From Prostheceraeus crozeri (taxonomy: Eukaryota > Platyhelminthes > Polycladida > Euryleptidae), in contig CAJQUW010007236.1 of assembly GCA_907163375.1 (NCBI GenBank), positions 95,736 through 159,735 on the forward strand: a DNA stretch of 64,000 nt, read 5' to 3'. Every line of letters begins with the position of its first letter. Position 1 is the first letter of the stretch. The notes beneath the pieces were generated by a model. That model searched no databases and had not been told where the DNA came from. It saw only the letters and a list, made by a program, of their open reading frames with translations. Positions 36,711-45,600 of this stretch are shown piece after piece. The position numbers were made by a program, and so were the translations under genes.

Positions 36711-38726
36711 TTAACGTTGAAGGGACTTGTAAAAATTTGTGTGTTCAGCATTTGTTATAACAGGATGGGGACCGTTGCACAAAGACAATAAGTCTGACAA
36801 CCTGTCAGAGGAGATAGCTGGAAGAGATTCATAAGCTCTCAAGAAATCACTACTCTTTGAATTTCTTTTGTCCATTAGTTTGACTTCAGAGAATTCGGTC
36901 TGAAGATGAGAGTTTTTCAAAAAGAAAGAGGACACATTTTTCTTGACATGCAACTGGGGGATTTTTGTCCAGTTAATCACTGTGCCATCTTCCGCGTGGC
37001 GAATGCGCAGCAGACGCATAGCTGCACTGAGATCTTTGAAGTTCTGAATTTCTTGAGTACAAACTTCATGCACATGATAAGGTTTTCTGGAAGCCATGCG
37101 AATGAGAGTAGATAATTGAGAAAGGACGTAAATTTCACCAACAGAATTTAGTGCTCGTTCAATGACACTATGAACAGCATCACCCTCGGACTGACCATGA
37201 TTGGTTTCAAAATACAAAATAGTCACTTCTTTCAATGTGGTGGTATACTCAAGTAAGTGAAGCAACATTGCACAGATAAGACTGTTTTTGTTTTGACCAC
37301 CGCAGCCATCACAAAAAAGATACGCTTTCTCATACCCGCGTTGGTCCATAAGGCCAAGATAATTCGACAGATGAGATCCAATCTCATTAGCCCCACGTTT
37401 TGCAATAGATTCATTCCACAAATACCAATGTGTCTCAGTTGTTTTAATATCATAAACAGTAAAGTTGTATGATGACAAACGTCGCTTGTAAAATAGCTCA
37501 TTTCTATTGCATCTAGGCAAAAATATCACCTGTTGAAGATCAAAGCAAGCAACAACTTCACTTCCATTGTTCGTCTCTTTGAAAAGCCTCTTCAATTCTC
37601 TCACCTTCTGTTTCTCATTGATGTGGCAATTGTATGTATCCTCCATAGTAGTTTTCTCTTGATCATTTCCTTGGCTGTAGCTTTCGCAAATACCACAGAG
37701 ATCTTTCTTTGGACGATGGAATTTGAGATTCATTTGCTTCAGTCTTCGAAAATAGAAAGACAAGGTTACGGCGTCCGCTTGATCATGATCATTCAAATAT
37801 AAACGATGCATTTTAGAGAGACTTAGATCTGATGACAGATATTCACAATTTGAATCAGCACGACAGTAATGTGATTCTACTTTCGGGAATTGCCGAATAT
37901 GAGTGTCAACCAGATCCTTTATTCTTCGATCTCGTAATTGTTGGATATTCGGTCGACCACCACGTCCCTCAGGTTTCACAATGCCATTTTCATCTATTTT
38001 GTTGAGGACTGTCTTGATTGTGCGATCAGTTATTTGGAGAACAAAAGGCGACACACTCTGACCTTATCTCCACTTTCATTCACAGGCAAGAAATATGAAA
38101 ATGTACGAGATTTCCTGCTGGCTTCCTTTTGTTTGTCTGGAGCACTTGCGGAAAGTTGCATCGCAAGCCAAATGTGTTGCTCTTGTAGATTATTTAAAAC
38201 CACGATATGCATTCAGAATTTCAGTTCTTCTTTCATCAGAAATCAATTCACAGCCAAATCCTTTTATTCCACAATACCTACTTTGGCATCGATCTTCTAT
38301 AACGTTTCTCTCACCGTAAGGCTTTTTTGATTTCTCAGATTGGTATGGCAAACCCTTGATCCGGGCGATCTTCACTTGTAGGCGATCTGATATAAGCTTA
38401 TTAGGCTTGTCAACGGTTATGTCTGGATTCATTTCTTGGCGTTCGATGCCTTCGACGTCGAAGTTCGAAGTTGTTAAGATGGATGAAGGTGCTGAGTCAC
38501 AATATTTACAAGGTTCGTCAAAGTGTGTCTTGCAATAAAGACGTAGGCAAGTTTGACAGGCGGCCCAAATCTCGGAATTGCAGACTTCACAATATAGATG
38601 ATATTCATCAACTGCCTCCTCAACGTTACATGTAGAAGTCTCTGTGTCGACGGCACTTTTCACTTTCTTCATACGGCAAAAGACATAACGCCACCAAAAT
38701 GCCACTTGCCATCTGGAGGCCACCAC
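36711..38726 (-). pseudogene. Putative DDE transposase, DUF7869-like, with N-terminal zinc-binding region (two compensating frameshifts)
   Basis: Read on the minus strand, the N-terminal 178 codons (38726-38190; start probably at MKKVKSAVD) carry a cysteine cluster CEVC...CQTC...YCKTHF...CKYC, likely a zinc-binding module. Near 38187 the frame shifts into a segment LQEQHIWLAMQLSAS, and near 38055 it returns to the first frame. The remaining 447 codons are open to a stop at 36711. They have a winged-helix-like segment (ITDRTIKTVLNKI), a C-x2-C in HRPKKDLCGICE, then CFDLQQV, FCDGCGGQNKN and ETNHGQSEGDAVHSVIE. The acidic and His residues in these last three motifs fit an RNase-H-like DDE core. 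Two compensating shifts could also be assembly errors. Family name is from memory of motif style. Confidence 0.65.
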
Positions 38727-39074
38727 ATTTTCACTCTGGATCCTATTTTGATGCGTCCTCCACCAATTACTTTTAATAATCGCCGTAGAACAACATTTTC
38801 TGAGTTGTCTTTTTCCCAGCGCACAAGTACATCAACGTTATTCATGCTAGTATGCAGCGAAGAAAATGAAGCTACAGATGAATTTCGTGATTCCGATAAA
38901 ATACGCTTACAGAAATCATGATTGGATAGCTATATTCAAATTTTGTCTTGCTGCATAGATATCTATGATATGTCATGACTCATGATGACAATCAAACTGT
39001 TGCGACGAGGCAACCTAGATATCAATAAGGAAACAATTTTGGTGCTATTCAACTTAACAGGTCCCGTCTTGTTT

Positions 39075-39095
39075 CATATTCGACGGTTCGCCAAA
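39075..39095 (-). repeat. Right subterminal copy of the TIR word
   Basis: CATATTCGACGGTTCGCC at 39075, identical to the inner part of the right TIR 170 bp further out and in the same orientation. Confidence 0.75.
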
Positions 39096-39244
39096 AATCA
39101 AATTTGGAAAATTAACCATATTCCACTATTGCAGTGTTTTCGTACATGATGAAATAGTTAAGATACGTGCATAATGTGGATCTAAGATAATTTTGATAAC
39201 CTTCTTAGCAAATTAGTATCAAAAAATCGATTTTGAAAATTTTG

Positions 39245-39280
39245 CATATTCGACGGTTCGCCAAAAAAGCAGCGAATTAT
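39245..39280 (-). repeat. Terminal inverted repeat, right
   Basis: Reverse complement of 35992-36027 with two mismatches. It ends 6 bp before the Gypsy 5' LTR. Confidence 0.85.
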
Positions 39281-39286
39281 TCAATT

Positions 39287-39592
39287 TATGGTGATTTTGT
39301 ATCACATGCATTCGTTATGGAAATATCTGTGTGTATCAACCTGAGAGTCATTTGTATATATGCCATTACTCTGTGTTTTTATTGTTATTAGCTGAAGACG
39401 ATTTTGATTTCATGAATGAACTTTGGTTTGTTGTTTGTCTTGTTATAGGTCACGACTGTTGACCAATGGGAAGCCGTTGACTGGCTATCAGTTGTCATAC
39501 CGCGAGTTTTAAAAAGTACACAAATTTCTTGTAACCGATAAATCCTGTTTTTCCCTAAACCTAAATTGGGAATAAATCGGCATATCACCACA
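39287..39592 (+). repeat. Gypsy 5' LTR
   Basis: Begins TATGGTGATTTTG, where the 3' copy has TGTGGTGA, and ends ATCACCACA. The ends form the short inverted repeat TGTGGTGA/TCACCACA. A TTTTAAAAAGTAC stretch and AATAAATCGG near the end are candidate promoter and polyadenylation elements. Confidence 0.9.
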
Positions 39593-39594
39593 AT

Positions 39595-39610
39595 TGGTAG
39601 CAGAGCGTGG
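39595..39610 (+). promoter_or_regulatory. Primer-binding site, initiator tRNA-Met-like
   Basis: TGGTAGCAGAGCGTGG starts 2 bp after the LTR. TGGTAGCAGAG is complementary to the 3' end of metazoan initiator tRNA-Met, the usual minus-strand primer of many Gypsy elements. Confidence 0.75.
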
Positions 39611-39747
39611 TTTTATTAATTTTTTCATAAACCTTTGTAAATTAATAATATTAACTCATAGAAATTATTAATTTTAATTTGACATCTTTAGGTGCGCTCT
39701 GCAAGAACCAACCACTGTTTTGTGATTTGCTTGGTAACCGCTGTTGA

Positions 39748-40287
39748 TTGATGGAATTCAGTTATCGAAGCTTGAGTTTGCAGCAGACGCGTGTAAGTAG
39801 CAAGTCCTTGAGAATATTCTTTCACGATGAAGAGGTACTACTTGATGAGCACGAACTGCAGTTGTTCCAAGATAGGCCTACTCCAGAAAAACCGACAATT
39901 CTAGATTATAATGATGAATGTCAAAATAGTCAGTCATGGACATCCTCATTGATAAAATCTGCGAGGACTTCCAACTTTGTTAGGGGTAATGACAAAAGGC
40001 AGTTTATTCGAGATTTCACCATGTGGGCTAAGCTAGCTAAAGTTCCTGAAGATATGATCTCCCCCTCCGAAGTCGGAGATCATTTAGGCACTGAGAAAAT
40101 TCGCACCAGTCCTTTGCACCCACAATCTGAAGGAAAGGTAGAGAGGGCCATTCAACAACTAAAGGCCAATCTGAGATTATCAACAACAGAGGGAGACTGG
40201 GAACAGCGGTTACCACTTTCTCTCTTGCATCTGAGAACTATTGAGAGCAGTAGTACGGAATCTACTCCATCTACTAAAGTATGCTGA
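39748..40287 (+). CDS. In-frame fusion of a gag N-terminus to the end of the integrase core
   Basis: A 179-codon open frame starts at ATG 39751 (first in-frame ATG about 155 bp after the 5' LTR). Residues 1 to about 105 are polar and gag-like. From about residue 110 the sequence becomes integrase: KIRTSPLHPQSEGKVERAI is the conserved segment that carries the catalytic Glu (in VER), followed by EQRLPLSLLHLRT. The deletion that removed the middle of the element therefore joined the two parts in frame near 40080. The product lacks the first two catalytic Asp residues and cannot integrate DNA. Whether it is expressed is unknown. Confidence 0.7.
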   Translation: MMEFSYRSLSLQQTRVSSKSLRIFFHDEEVLLDEHELQLFQDRPTPEKPTILDYNDECQNSQSWTSSLIKSARTSNFVRGNDKRQFIRDFTMWAKLAKVPEDMISPSEVGDHLGTEKIRTSPLHPQSEGKVERAIQQLKANLRLSTTEGDWEQRLPLSLLHLRTIESSSTESTPSTKVC

Positions 40288-40692
40288 CACTAGGTCGAGA
40301 ACTCCTTCTTCCACATGAATTTGAATCGAATTTCGATGATTATTCACAAGAATTAGTCGAAAGACTTCATTCAGACCAGCAAGAAGCGTTGGATGAATAT
40401 CTAGGGGCACAAAGGAGTCAAAAGCGGGTTTTCGATGCTTACTGTTACGGTGATGCCTTGAAAGTTGGAGATTGGGTTTTCGCTAAAGGTCATCCAACAC
40501 GTACTCTTGATCCTCTTCAGTTCAAGGGCTCAAACCTACCGTGAAATCTGATGGAGAATGGGTAAATTCTTCTCTTAGGCGCAGAAAGGTTATGCACTTT
40601 AATGAGTTGAGACGTGTTAATTCACCTGATTTTGTCAGAGAGCGAATTCAGAAGCACGCCGGTGCATGTAGTCCTAATTGTCCTTGTCATTA
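40281..40692 (+). pseudogene. Gypsy integrase C-terminal domain, frameshifted
   Basis: Begins TLGRELLLPHEFESN, the segment that follows the integrase core, and continues with DALKVGDWVFAK, the usual start of the SH3-like C-terminal domain. A frame change near 40535 leads to GEWVNSSLRRRKVMHFNELR, the end of that domain, and then CSPNCPCH and a stop. Another shift near 40275 separates it from the upstream fusion frame. This domain binds DNA in the integration complex. Confidence 0.7.
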
Positions 40693-40750
40693 ATCTCTAA
40701 TTAATTTCATTTATCTTGTCATTAATCATCTAATACTCCACCACAGAAGT

Positions 40751-41128
40751 ATGAGAAATCGTTGTATCCGAGAATCGATAGAGGAATCTGATCATCCTTT
40801 AGATGATAGCCTTTCATCAGAAATTGTGGAATGGGAGGTTCGAGATATCTCAGATCGCCCGATTAGTGTAGGTCAAGATTACTCCCAGAATGAAGAACAC
40901 AGAACCCAAACATCTACTGGACTGCCATTGACAGGAAATGCTAGTCATTTCAGACTTCGAGAATCTTCAGGATCAAGCTCCCGAATGACAGAACTTCAAC
41001 GATCTGTCCGGCCCGCAAGGAGGAAGAAATCTTCAGGCCGATTGTCTCGAAATCGACTTCGGAGGGGGAGATCATATGAAGCCGACGATTCAAGCTACTC
41101 GAATTCTTCCGAAAGCGAACCAGAGTGA
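40751..41128 (+). CDS. C-terminal Ser/Arg-rich tail of Gypsy polyprotein or small separate ORF
   Basis: 125 codons, highly polar, with acidic N-terminal half (EESDHPLDDSLSSE) and basic RRKKSSGRLSRNRLRRGR near the end. There is no recognised domain. Its position between the integrase C-terminus and the 3' LTR suggests the tail of pol or a short accessory frame. It could be noncoding. Confidence 0.4.
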   Translation: MRNRCIRESIEESDHPLDDSLSSEIVEWEVRDISDRPISVGQDYSQNEEHRTQTSTGLPLTGNASHFRLRESSGSSSRMTELQRSVRPARRKKSSGRLSRNRLRRGRSYEADDSSYSNSSESEPE

Positions 41129-41507
41129 AGGATGGAGATGTTATTCAAGTGTGTTGTGGCAAGGATTATAATCCAATCTTCGATCATACCCGGGTGCAAT
41201 CCTGTGTAATCCTATTTTTTATAGTGAAATCCTATGTAACATTTGTATGTAATTTTCTGAATTATTGCCTATGTGAGTCACGAAACTGAAATATGTACAT
41301 AACAATTTTACTTTTGCAATCCCATTGAAGAAACTATTGAAAATATAACTTACCTCGGCTGTCTTCTTATCAGCCAAAGTTAGTTATTCTGCATAGCGTT
41401 GGATTATTGACAATGCAATATGAAGCCAATATTACTGGTGACATTCATCGTGTCTTCCTAAATAAACATTACCAGATAACTGCTCAAACCCCATTTCAAT
41501 GTGTCTG

Positions 41508-41516
41508 TGGGGGAAT
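41508..41516 (+). promoter_or_regulatory. Polypurine tract
   Basis: GTGGGGGAA immediately precedes the 3' LTR start TGTGGTGA, the place from which plus-strand DNA synthesis is primed. Confidence 0.7.
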
Positions 41517-41820
41517 GTGGTGATTTTGTATCACATACATTCGTTATGGAAATATCTGTGGGTATCAACCTGAGAGTCATTTGTATATATGCCATTACTC
41601 TGTGTTTTATTGTTATTAGCTGAAGACGATTTTGATTTCATGAATGAACTTTGGTTTATTGTTTGTCTTGTTATAGGTCACGACTGTTGACCAATGGGAA
41701 GCCGTTGACTGGCTATCAGTTGTCATACCGCGAGTTTTAAAAAGTACACAAATTTCTTGTAACCGATAAATCCTGTTTTTCCCTTAACCTAAATTGGGAA
41801 TAAATCGGTACATCACCACA
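41517..41820 (+). repeat. Gypsy 3' LTR
   Basis: TGTGGTGATTTTG to CATCACCACA, 304 bp, about 97% similar to the 5' LTR by eye. AATT follows directly. Confidence 0.9.
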
Positions 41821-42019
41821 AATTGAGCACAGCAGAATTCCATCTTGAACTAATTGCTTCCGTAGCTGAATTTTTTGATCTATATCATTGTATTTGCTTG
41901 TAAAAAATATATTCAAAGATAAAGAGAAATTACAAAAAAGTTAAAGTATAACAGTTAAGTACAAAAGAAATGATTCTACGGAATTAGTTCAAAGTTCTCG
42001 GTACAGTCTACCAAGTAAC

Positions 42020-42785
42020 TTAAGCTGCTATATCTCCGTACACCGTGAGAGGAGAGCTAGAGCATTGGCCTTGGCTAAAGCAACGCCCAGTTGCTGGACG
42101 CTCTCTCTCTTCGCAACTGATCATTATTCATGCGAATTGCTGTTATGTCTCATATCTTAGATATAGCCGCTGAAGCTTCCTCTGACCAAGTTCCGTACAT
42201 CGCCACCGCCACTGGGATGCATCGTCAACCTAATTCATCACATTTTTGTCCATTTTCATCACGTTTTCTCTTTGAGGCCGCTTCGAGACAGATATCACCA
42301 TTCGTACTCGCTTCGTCGATCATAGAGGGTTTCAGCGGGTGTACAATGGTGATATCAAGTGCAGCAGCCTGTCCGAAAGACCAGGATGGCACCAAAATGT
42401 CTGCAGGACGGGAGAGCTTCCGTGAGTCATCGAGTCCAGCACCTTGTTCTAGACGGGGATTCATAGATGCTTGACGACAAAGACCACAAATGATATTCCG
42501 GATCTCATTATGACGCCGAACAATGTCAGGTAGCGTTTGCATGTTAATCCATGGAAACCAAATCTGTCCATTGCTTTTTCTGGGTACTTTGGACACGTCA
42601 GATTCTCTTCAGTAATTGGAAGCCCCAAACGCAGCTTGACCAACATTTGAACTTCATTTGGTTCAAGTCGTTGACCAAGACCTGGACTAGGAGTGGCCGA
42701 TAACCAGTCCGAAGCCTGAGGTGTTGAAACCGAAAGCAGACGAACTCGATCCCAAATTGTTAAAGATTTAGACCATATGAAGTGG
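42020..42785 (-). pseudogene. Retroelement polyprotein C-terminus: zinc knuckle plus putative PD-(D/E)XK-like nuclease
   Basis: On the minus strand the reading starts with PQASDWLSATPSPGLG and KLRLGLPI, then a C..Y..M...FGFHGLTC zinc-knuckle-like segment. After a frame change near 42530 come RRHNEIRNIICGLCRQA, SRPADILVPSW and AALDITIVHPL. The R-P-A-D and D-I-T-I residues fit a restriction-like nuclease core. It continues through a stop (ELG*RCIPVAV) to YGTWSEEAS and ends near 42020 with GVALAKANALALLSR. I know this domain string from C-termini of reverse-transcriptase-bearing elements in many invertebrates, without a firm clade name. Several stops and shifts make it dead. Confidence 0.6.
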
Positions 42786-42789
42786 AGAG

Positions 42790-42975
42790 CCTCCTTACCA
42801 AATTGCTGTGATCAACAGTATCAAAAGCTGCGGATATGTCAAGAGCAGCAATCAAATTCAGTTTTCAATTATCAATGGATGCAAGGAGATCACTCAGGAC
42901 TTTGATAGCGACGGTTTCACTCGAATGATGAGACCGATAGGCTGAGCCGTAACTCACTAAATTGGGCTAGTATCA
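42790..42975 (-). pseudogene. LINE reverse transcriptase fragment (CR1/L2-like), motif A region
   Basis: Minus-strand frame shows SYGSAYRSHHSSETVAIKVL, then one in-frame stop, then LDISAAFDTVDHSNLVRRL. This is the block from motif 2a to motif A of non-LTR reverse transcriptases; the Asp of LDISAAFD is one of the catalytic residues. Only about 60 codons remain. It abuts the preceding retroelement fragment in the same orientation but belongs to a different family, so the junction is a chimera or a nested insertion remnant. Confidence 0.7.
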
Positions 42976-43644
42976 CACGTAGAAGATTGTATGATTCAGT
43001 TCTCAGTTCGGCGAGTTGGTTGTACTTCGAGGTTAACTCTTCCTTCAAGATCGACAAGTGGTGGGTCTGCTACGAAATTCAAAAATCTGTCGGAAGTACA
43101 ATCGATACTTTGATGCGTTGCCAAAAACTGCATACAGTGCACTCTGGAACGAAATTTTTGCCAAGCAATCGTGAAGTTGTGTAGTTTTGAAAATTTCATA
43201 CTTGAGCATCCCTAGCGCATTCATATTTGCGGAAATGAAATTTAAAGCAATCTGTCGGACGTACTCGATAGATTTTCTTTATTTTCGAAACATTACTTCC
43301 TCAAATATTCTATCGAAAATACACAAAATGTACTAAAACAAACACTTTAATTCCATTTTTTGGGGTATTAGCTACAATCTAAATTAAAAATCAAATTGAT
43401 CCGATGAGGTTTACTATACTAAATTGCTCTCGCAAGAAGAGTACATGATCTGTCGGACGTATACAATGTACATGAAAAAATGAAGTATCGAATATCTGCC
43501 ACCAATAAATAATTATTCATAAAGAATGTTTAACTGCACCTAGACATGGTATTATTATTTCCTATCGACCTTTTCTTTCATGGATAACGTTTAATCTAGG
43601 TTGTGTACGTAGGTTGTGAATCCAAATTGAGTCATCAATAAGAA
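42976..43644. other. No gene seen
   Basis: AT-rich. The word TCTGTCGGACGTA or close variants occurs three times (near 43080, 43252 and 43449), possibly a weak tandem family. The short open frames are not convincing. Confidence 0.4.
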
Positions 43645-44164
43645 GCTATCTCGACAAAGCTTGTGATCCTGAGCCCAAGCACTGTCCCTCATTCAATTTA
43701 GATCAAGTGTATCGCCTGGTCGTACCTTTCAAGAACCAGAAATCCAGTGACTATGTGCGTCGGTAAATAAATAATCTGAGCTTGCAGATTGAATCGAAAA
43801 ATGTGCCTGTTTTCATCAATCGCAGTATTAACGATGTTATCTGTCGGCCTGTTGAGAAGCCAAAACTTGTAAAATGCCATGATGTTGTCTATATTTATAA
43901 ATGTGATTCGTGTGAGGCAAATTATGTACGGATGACATCTAGACATCTTTTCGAACGTGTTAAAGAACACAAGTATTCGGCCATCGGTCTGCATCGCCAA
44001 AATGAGCATGGGGATAATCGTGTGGAGATTGACAATTTCAGAGTTCAGAAATATTGCAAAAGTAAATTTGATCTCCTTATCTATGAAATGCTTTTCATCG
44101 CTGCAATCCGCCCTTCTCTCAACACACGGCGTGATTCAGTGTCAGCGAAGTTGTTGACTAATTG
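43645..44164 (+). pseudogene. Penelope-like element, C-terminal GIY-YIG endonuclease fragment
   Basis: Plus-strand reading begins near YRLVVPFKNQ and, after one stop (near 43767), continues as an open frame. It contains HDVVYIYKCDSCEANYVRMT, in which the second GIY-YIG half reads YVR instead of YVG/YIG, so a structural Gly is lost. Then follow SRHLFERVKEHK (conserved Arg and His region), FDLLIYEMLFI, a Glu-containing helix, and SLNTRRDSVSAKLLTN at the end. This is the C-terminal endonuclease of a canonical PLE. The reverse transcriptase is missing upstream. The stop, the Gly loss and the truncation indicate a dead copy. Confidence 0.75.
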
Positions 44165-44299
44165 ACTTGTCACTTGTTGTCAAGAATTTTATCTTTGATG
44201 TGTGTAAATTATAAGTCAACGCTCTCCACCTGTTAATTTGATAACTGCTACATGTGCCAACTCTCAAGTGCTCTGCATTTCATGATCATGTCACTTCCA

Positions 44300-44335
44300 C
44301 TGCAGATGTTTGTATGACAAACGAAACGTCTGAGC
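44300..44335 (+). ncRNA. Decayed hammerhead-like motif downstream of PLE fragment
   Basis: CAGATG is followed by TTTGT-ATG-ACAAA, a 5-bp hairpin, then CGAAACGTC, the GAAA and cleavage triplet of a hammerhead. The core CUGAUGA has become CAGAUGU, with two core substitutions, so cleavage is not expected. It lies about 140 nt after the PLE stop codon, the same position as the intact motif at 24.4 kb. Confidence 0.4.
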
Positions 44336-44893
44336 AATACATTGAAAATGAGCATTTTCTCGTCATTATTTCTTTCCAAGATAATTTTTGAAAACGTTAT
44401 TAATCGGACTATCAACAAAACTGATGAAATTGTTAACAACTTTTACAGAAAGAATTACTAAATTGATAAATGAACAATGGACGACAAGTTGATATAAAGC
44501 GACGAATATGAGTATATAAAACAATAGAATGTGCCTTTATCATAACGTACCCGGTACAAGAAAACACTAGCATCACCTCAAGTGAAGCACATCTTGCATG
44601 AAATGCAGACGAAAAGATTTTAATGAGTGATCATAGACACTAATTATAGCAATGTGAATGTAATTCGAATATCTCTGAGCTACACTACTTCGTAGAGTTC
44701 ATGAACGAATTCAATTTCTGATATTCGTCTTCTTTCTGTTCATCGGAGTCAGACAATATACCATATGAAGACGTCTCGGCGACATGATGACGTTCTGAAG
44801 ACATTTCGGTTTGATTCAATTGTCACACTCGTTCTTTCGACGTATTTTAGCCTGCAAGCGAGAGAGCTAGAAATTTGAAAACTGTGATTATAA
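44336..44893. other. No gene seen
   Basis: AT-rich sequence without recognisable coding or repeat structure. Confidence 0.4.
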
Positions 44894-45600
44894 ATGCACA
44901 CACAGTATGTAGAATTATGCAGTAGGATAAAGCTAATAGATTTTGATCTCTATGGTTCTGCACAATTTGAAAATTCAGCGATTGTGAGAAAATTTCAACT
45001 TCCATTGCCCTGTGTCACACGTGAAAATAATACCATTCCGCAATTTGAAAATGTAAAACATCTGGTGAATGCATTGCATAGCGACAGAGAGCTGCAAAAC
45101 GTGTTTTAATCCAACATCATGCCAACACCAAGCAGAGCGCTTTTAAATACTCTTCGAAGGTTGCATGGATATTAGACCAAAGTGATAATGAGGCAGATAT
45201 GCCATCAGCTGAAAATGATAAAGAAAACGATGTTGGAATGGATACTGCTACTTCTTCGAGTTCAAGTGATGAGGAAGGTGAAAAAGATATAGAGGAGATT
45301 GGTGGATATGCCGGAAACGACGAGAGGGGCATATGGACCAACGTGTGTCTTTAACTGGTGTTTCAGGTGTAAAAATCCATTTGATGCCTACATTTACGAT
45401 AACGATGAAGTAATTATGCAATACAATGGCATCTTAACTCCATAGTCAGTATGCTTAGATTTTACTGGAGTGGAGATGGTTAGATCTGTACAAGTAAAAT
45501 TAATCAAAATCTTCACGAGACAAATAAATAAGGTTTTGACAATTGGAAAGAGCTCGGATATTGCATGTCGATTAAGCATAACTGTCGTTCCTGGTGATTA
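44894..45600 (+). pseudogene. Unrecognised degenerate coding region
   Basis: An open frame from the ATG at 44894 to a stop at 45109 reads MHTQYVELCSRIKLIDFDLY and further. A shifted frame then reads KYSSKVAWILDQSDNEADMP and an acidic Ser-rich stretch (TSSSSSDEEGEKDIEEIG) to a stop near 45353. A third stretch, with one in-frame stop, reads GVEMVRSVQVKLIKIF and ITVVPGD before a stop near 45599. The composition is protein-like, with acidic low complexity, and the frames line up in order, so this may be the relic of a transposon protein or a retrocopy. I recognise no domain. It could also be chance. Confidence 0.25.

Larger units (their letters stand above)
35992..39280 (-). mobile_element. TIR DNA transposon, 3.29 kb, encoding a DUF7869-like protein
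   Basis: Terminal inverted repeats of 36 bp match at 34 positions: left 35992-36027 and right 39245-39280. Each contains GGCGAACCGTCGAATATG read inward. The inner subterminal regions repeat the CATATTCGAC word several times. One gene on the minus strand fills 36711-38726. The outermost bases (ATAATT on the left, AATTAT on the right) are palindromic, so the target duplication cannot be fixed; TA is the simplest candidate. I cannot place it in a classical superfamily by eye. The combination of TIRs, subterminal repeats and an RNase-H-like protein supports a cut-and-paste element. Confidence 0.75.
39287..41820 (+). mobile_element. Gypsy-type LTR retrotransposon, internally deleted, 2.53 kb
   Basis: Two LTRs of 306 and 304 bp, differing at roughly eight positions, bracket a primer-binding site, remnants of gag and integrase, and a purine tract. 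AATT flanks both sides as a 4-bp target duplication (39283-39286 and 41821-41824). The internal region is only about 1.9 kb. Most of gag and all of protease, reverse transcriptase and RNase H are missing, so the copy is non-autonomous. High LTR similarity suggests a fairly recent insertion. Confidence 0.9.

Noticed and set aside
38030..38212. Small independent ORF between the two parts of the DUF7869-like gene
   Set aside because: Its sequence continues the same protein in a shifted frame, so it is part of the transposase rather than a separate gene.
45117..45341. Minus-strand Ser-rich frame
   Set aside because: It is the antisense of the acidic Ser/Asp/Glu stretch on the plus strand, which has the more protein-like composition.
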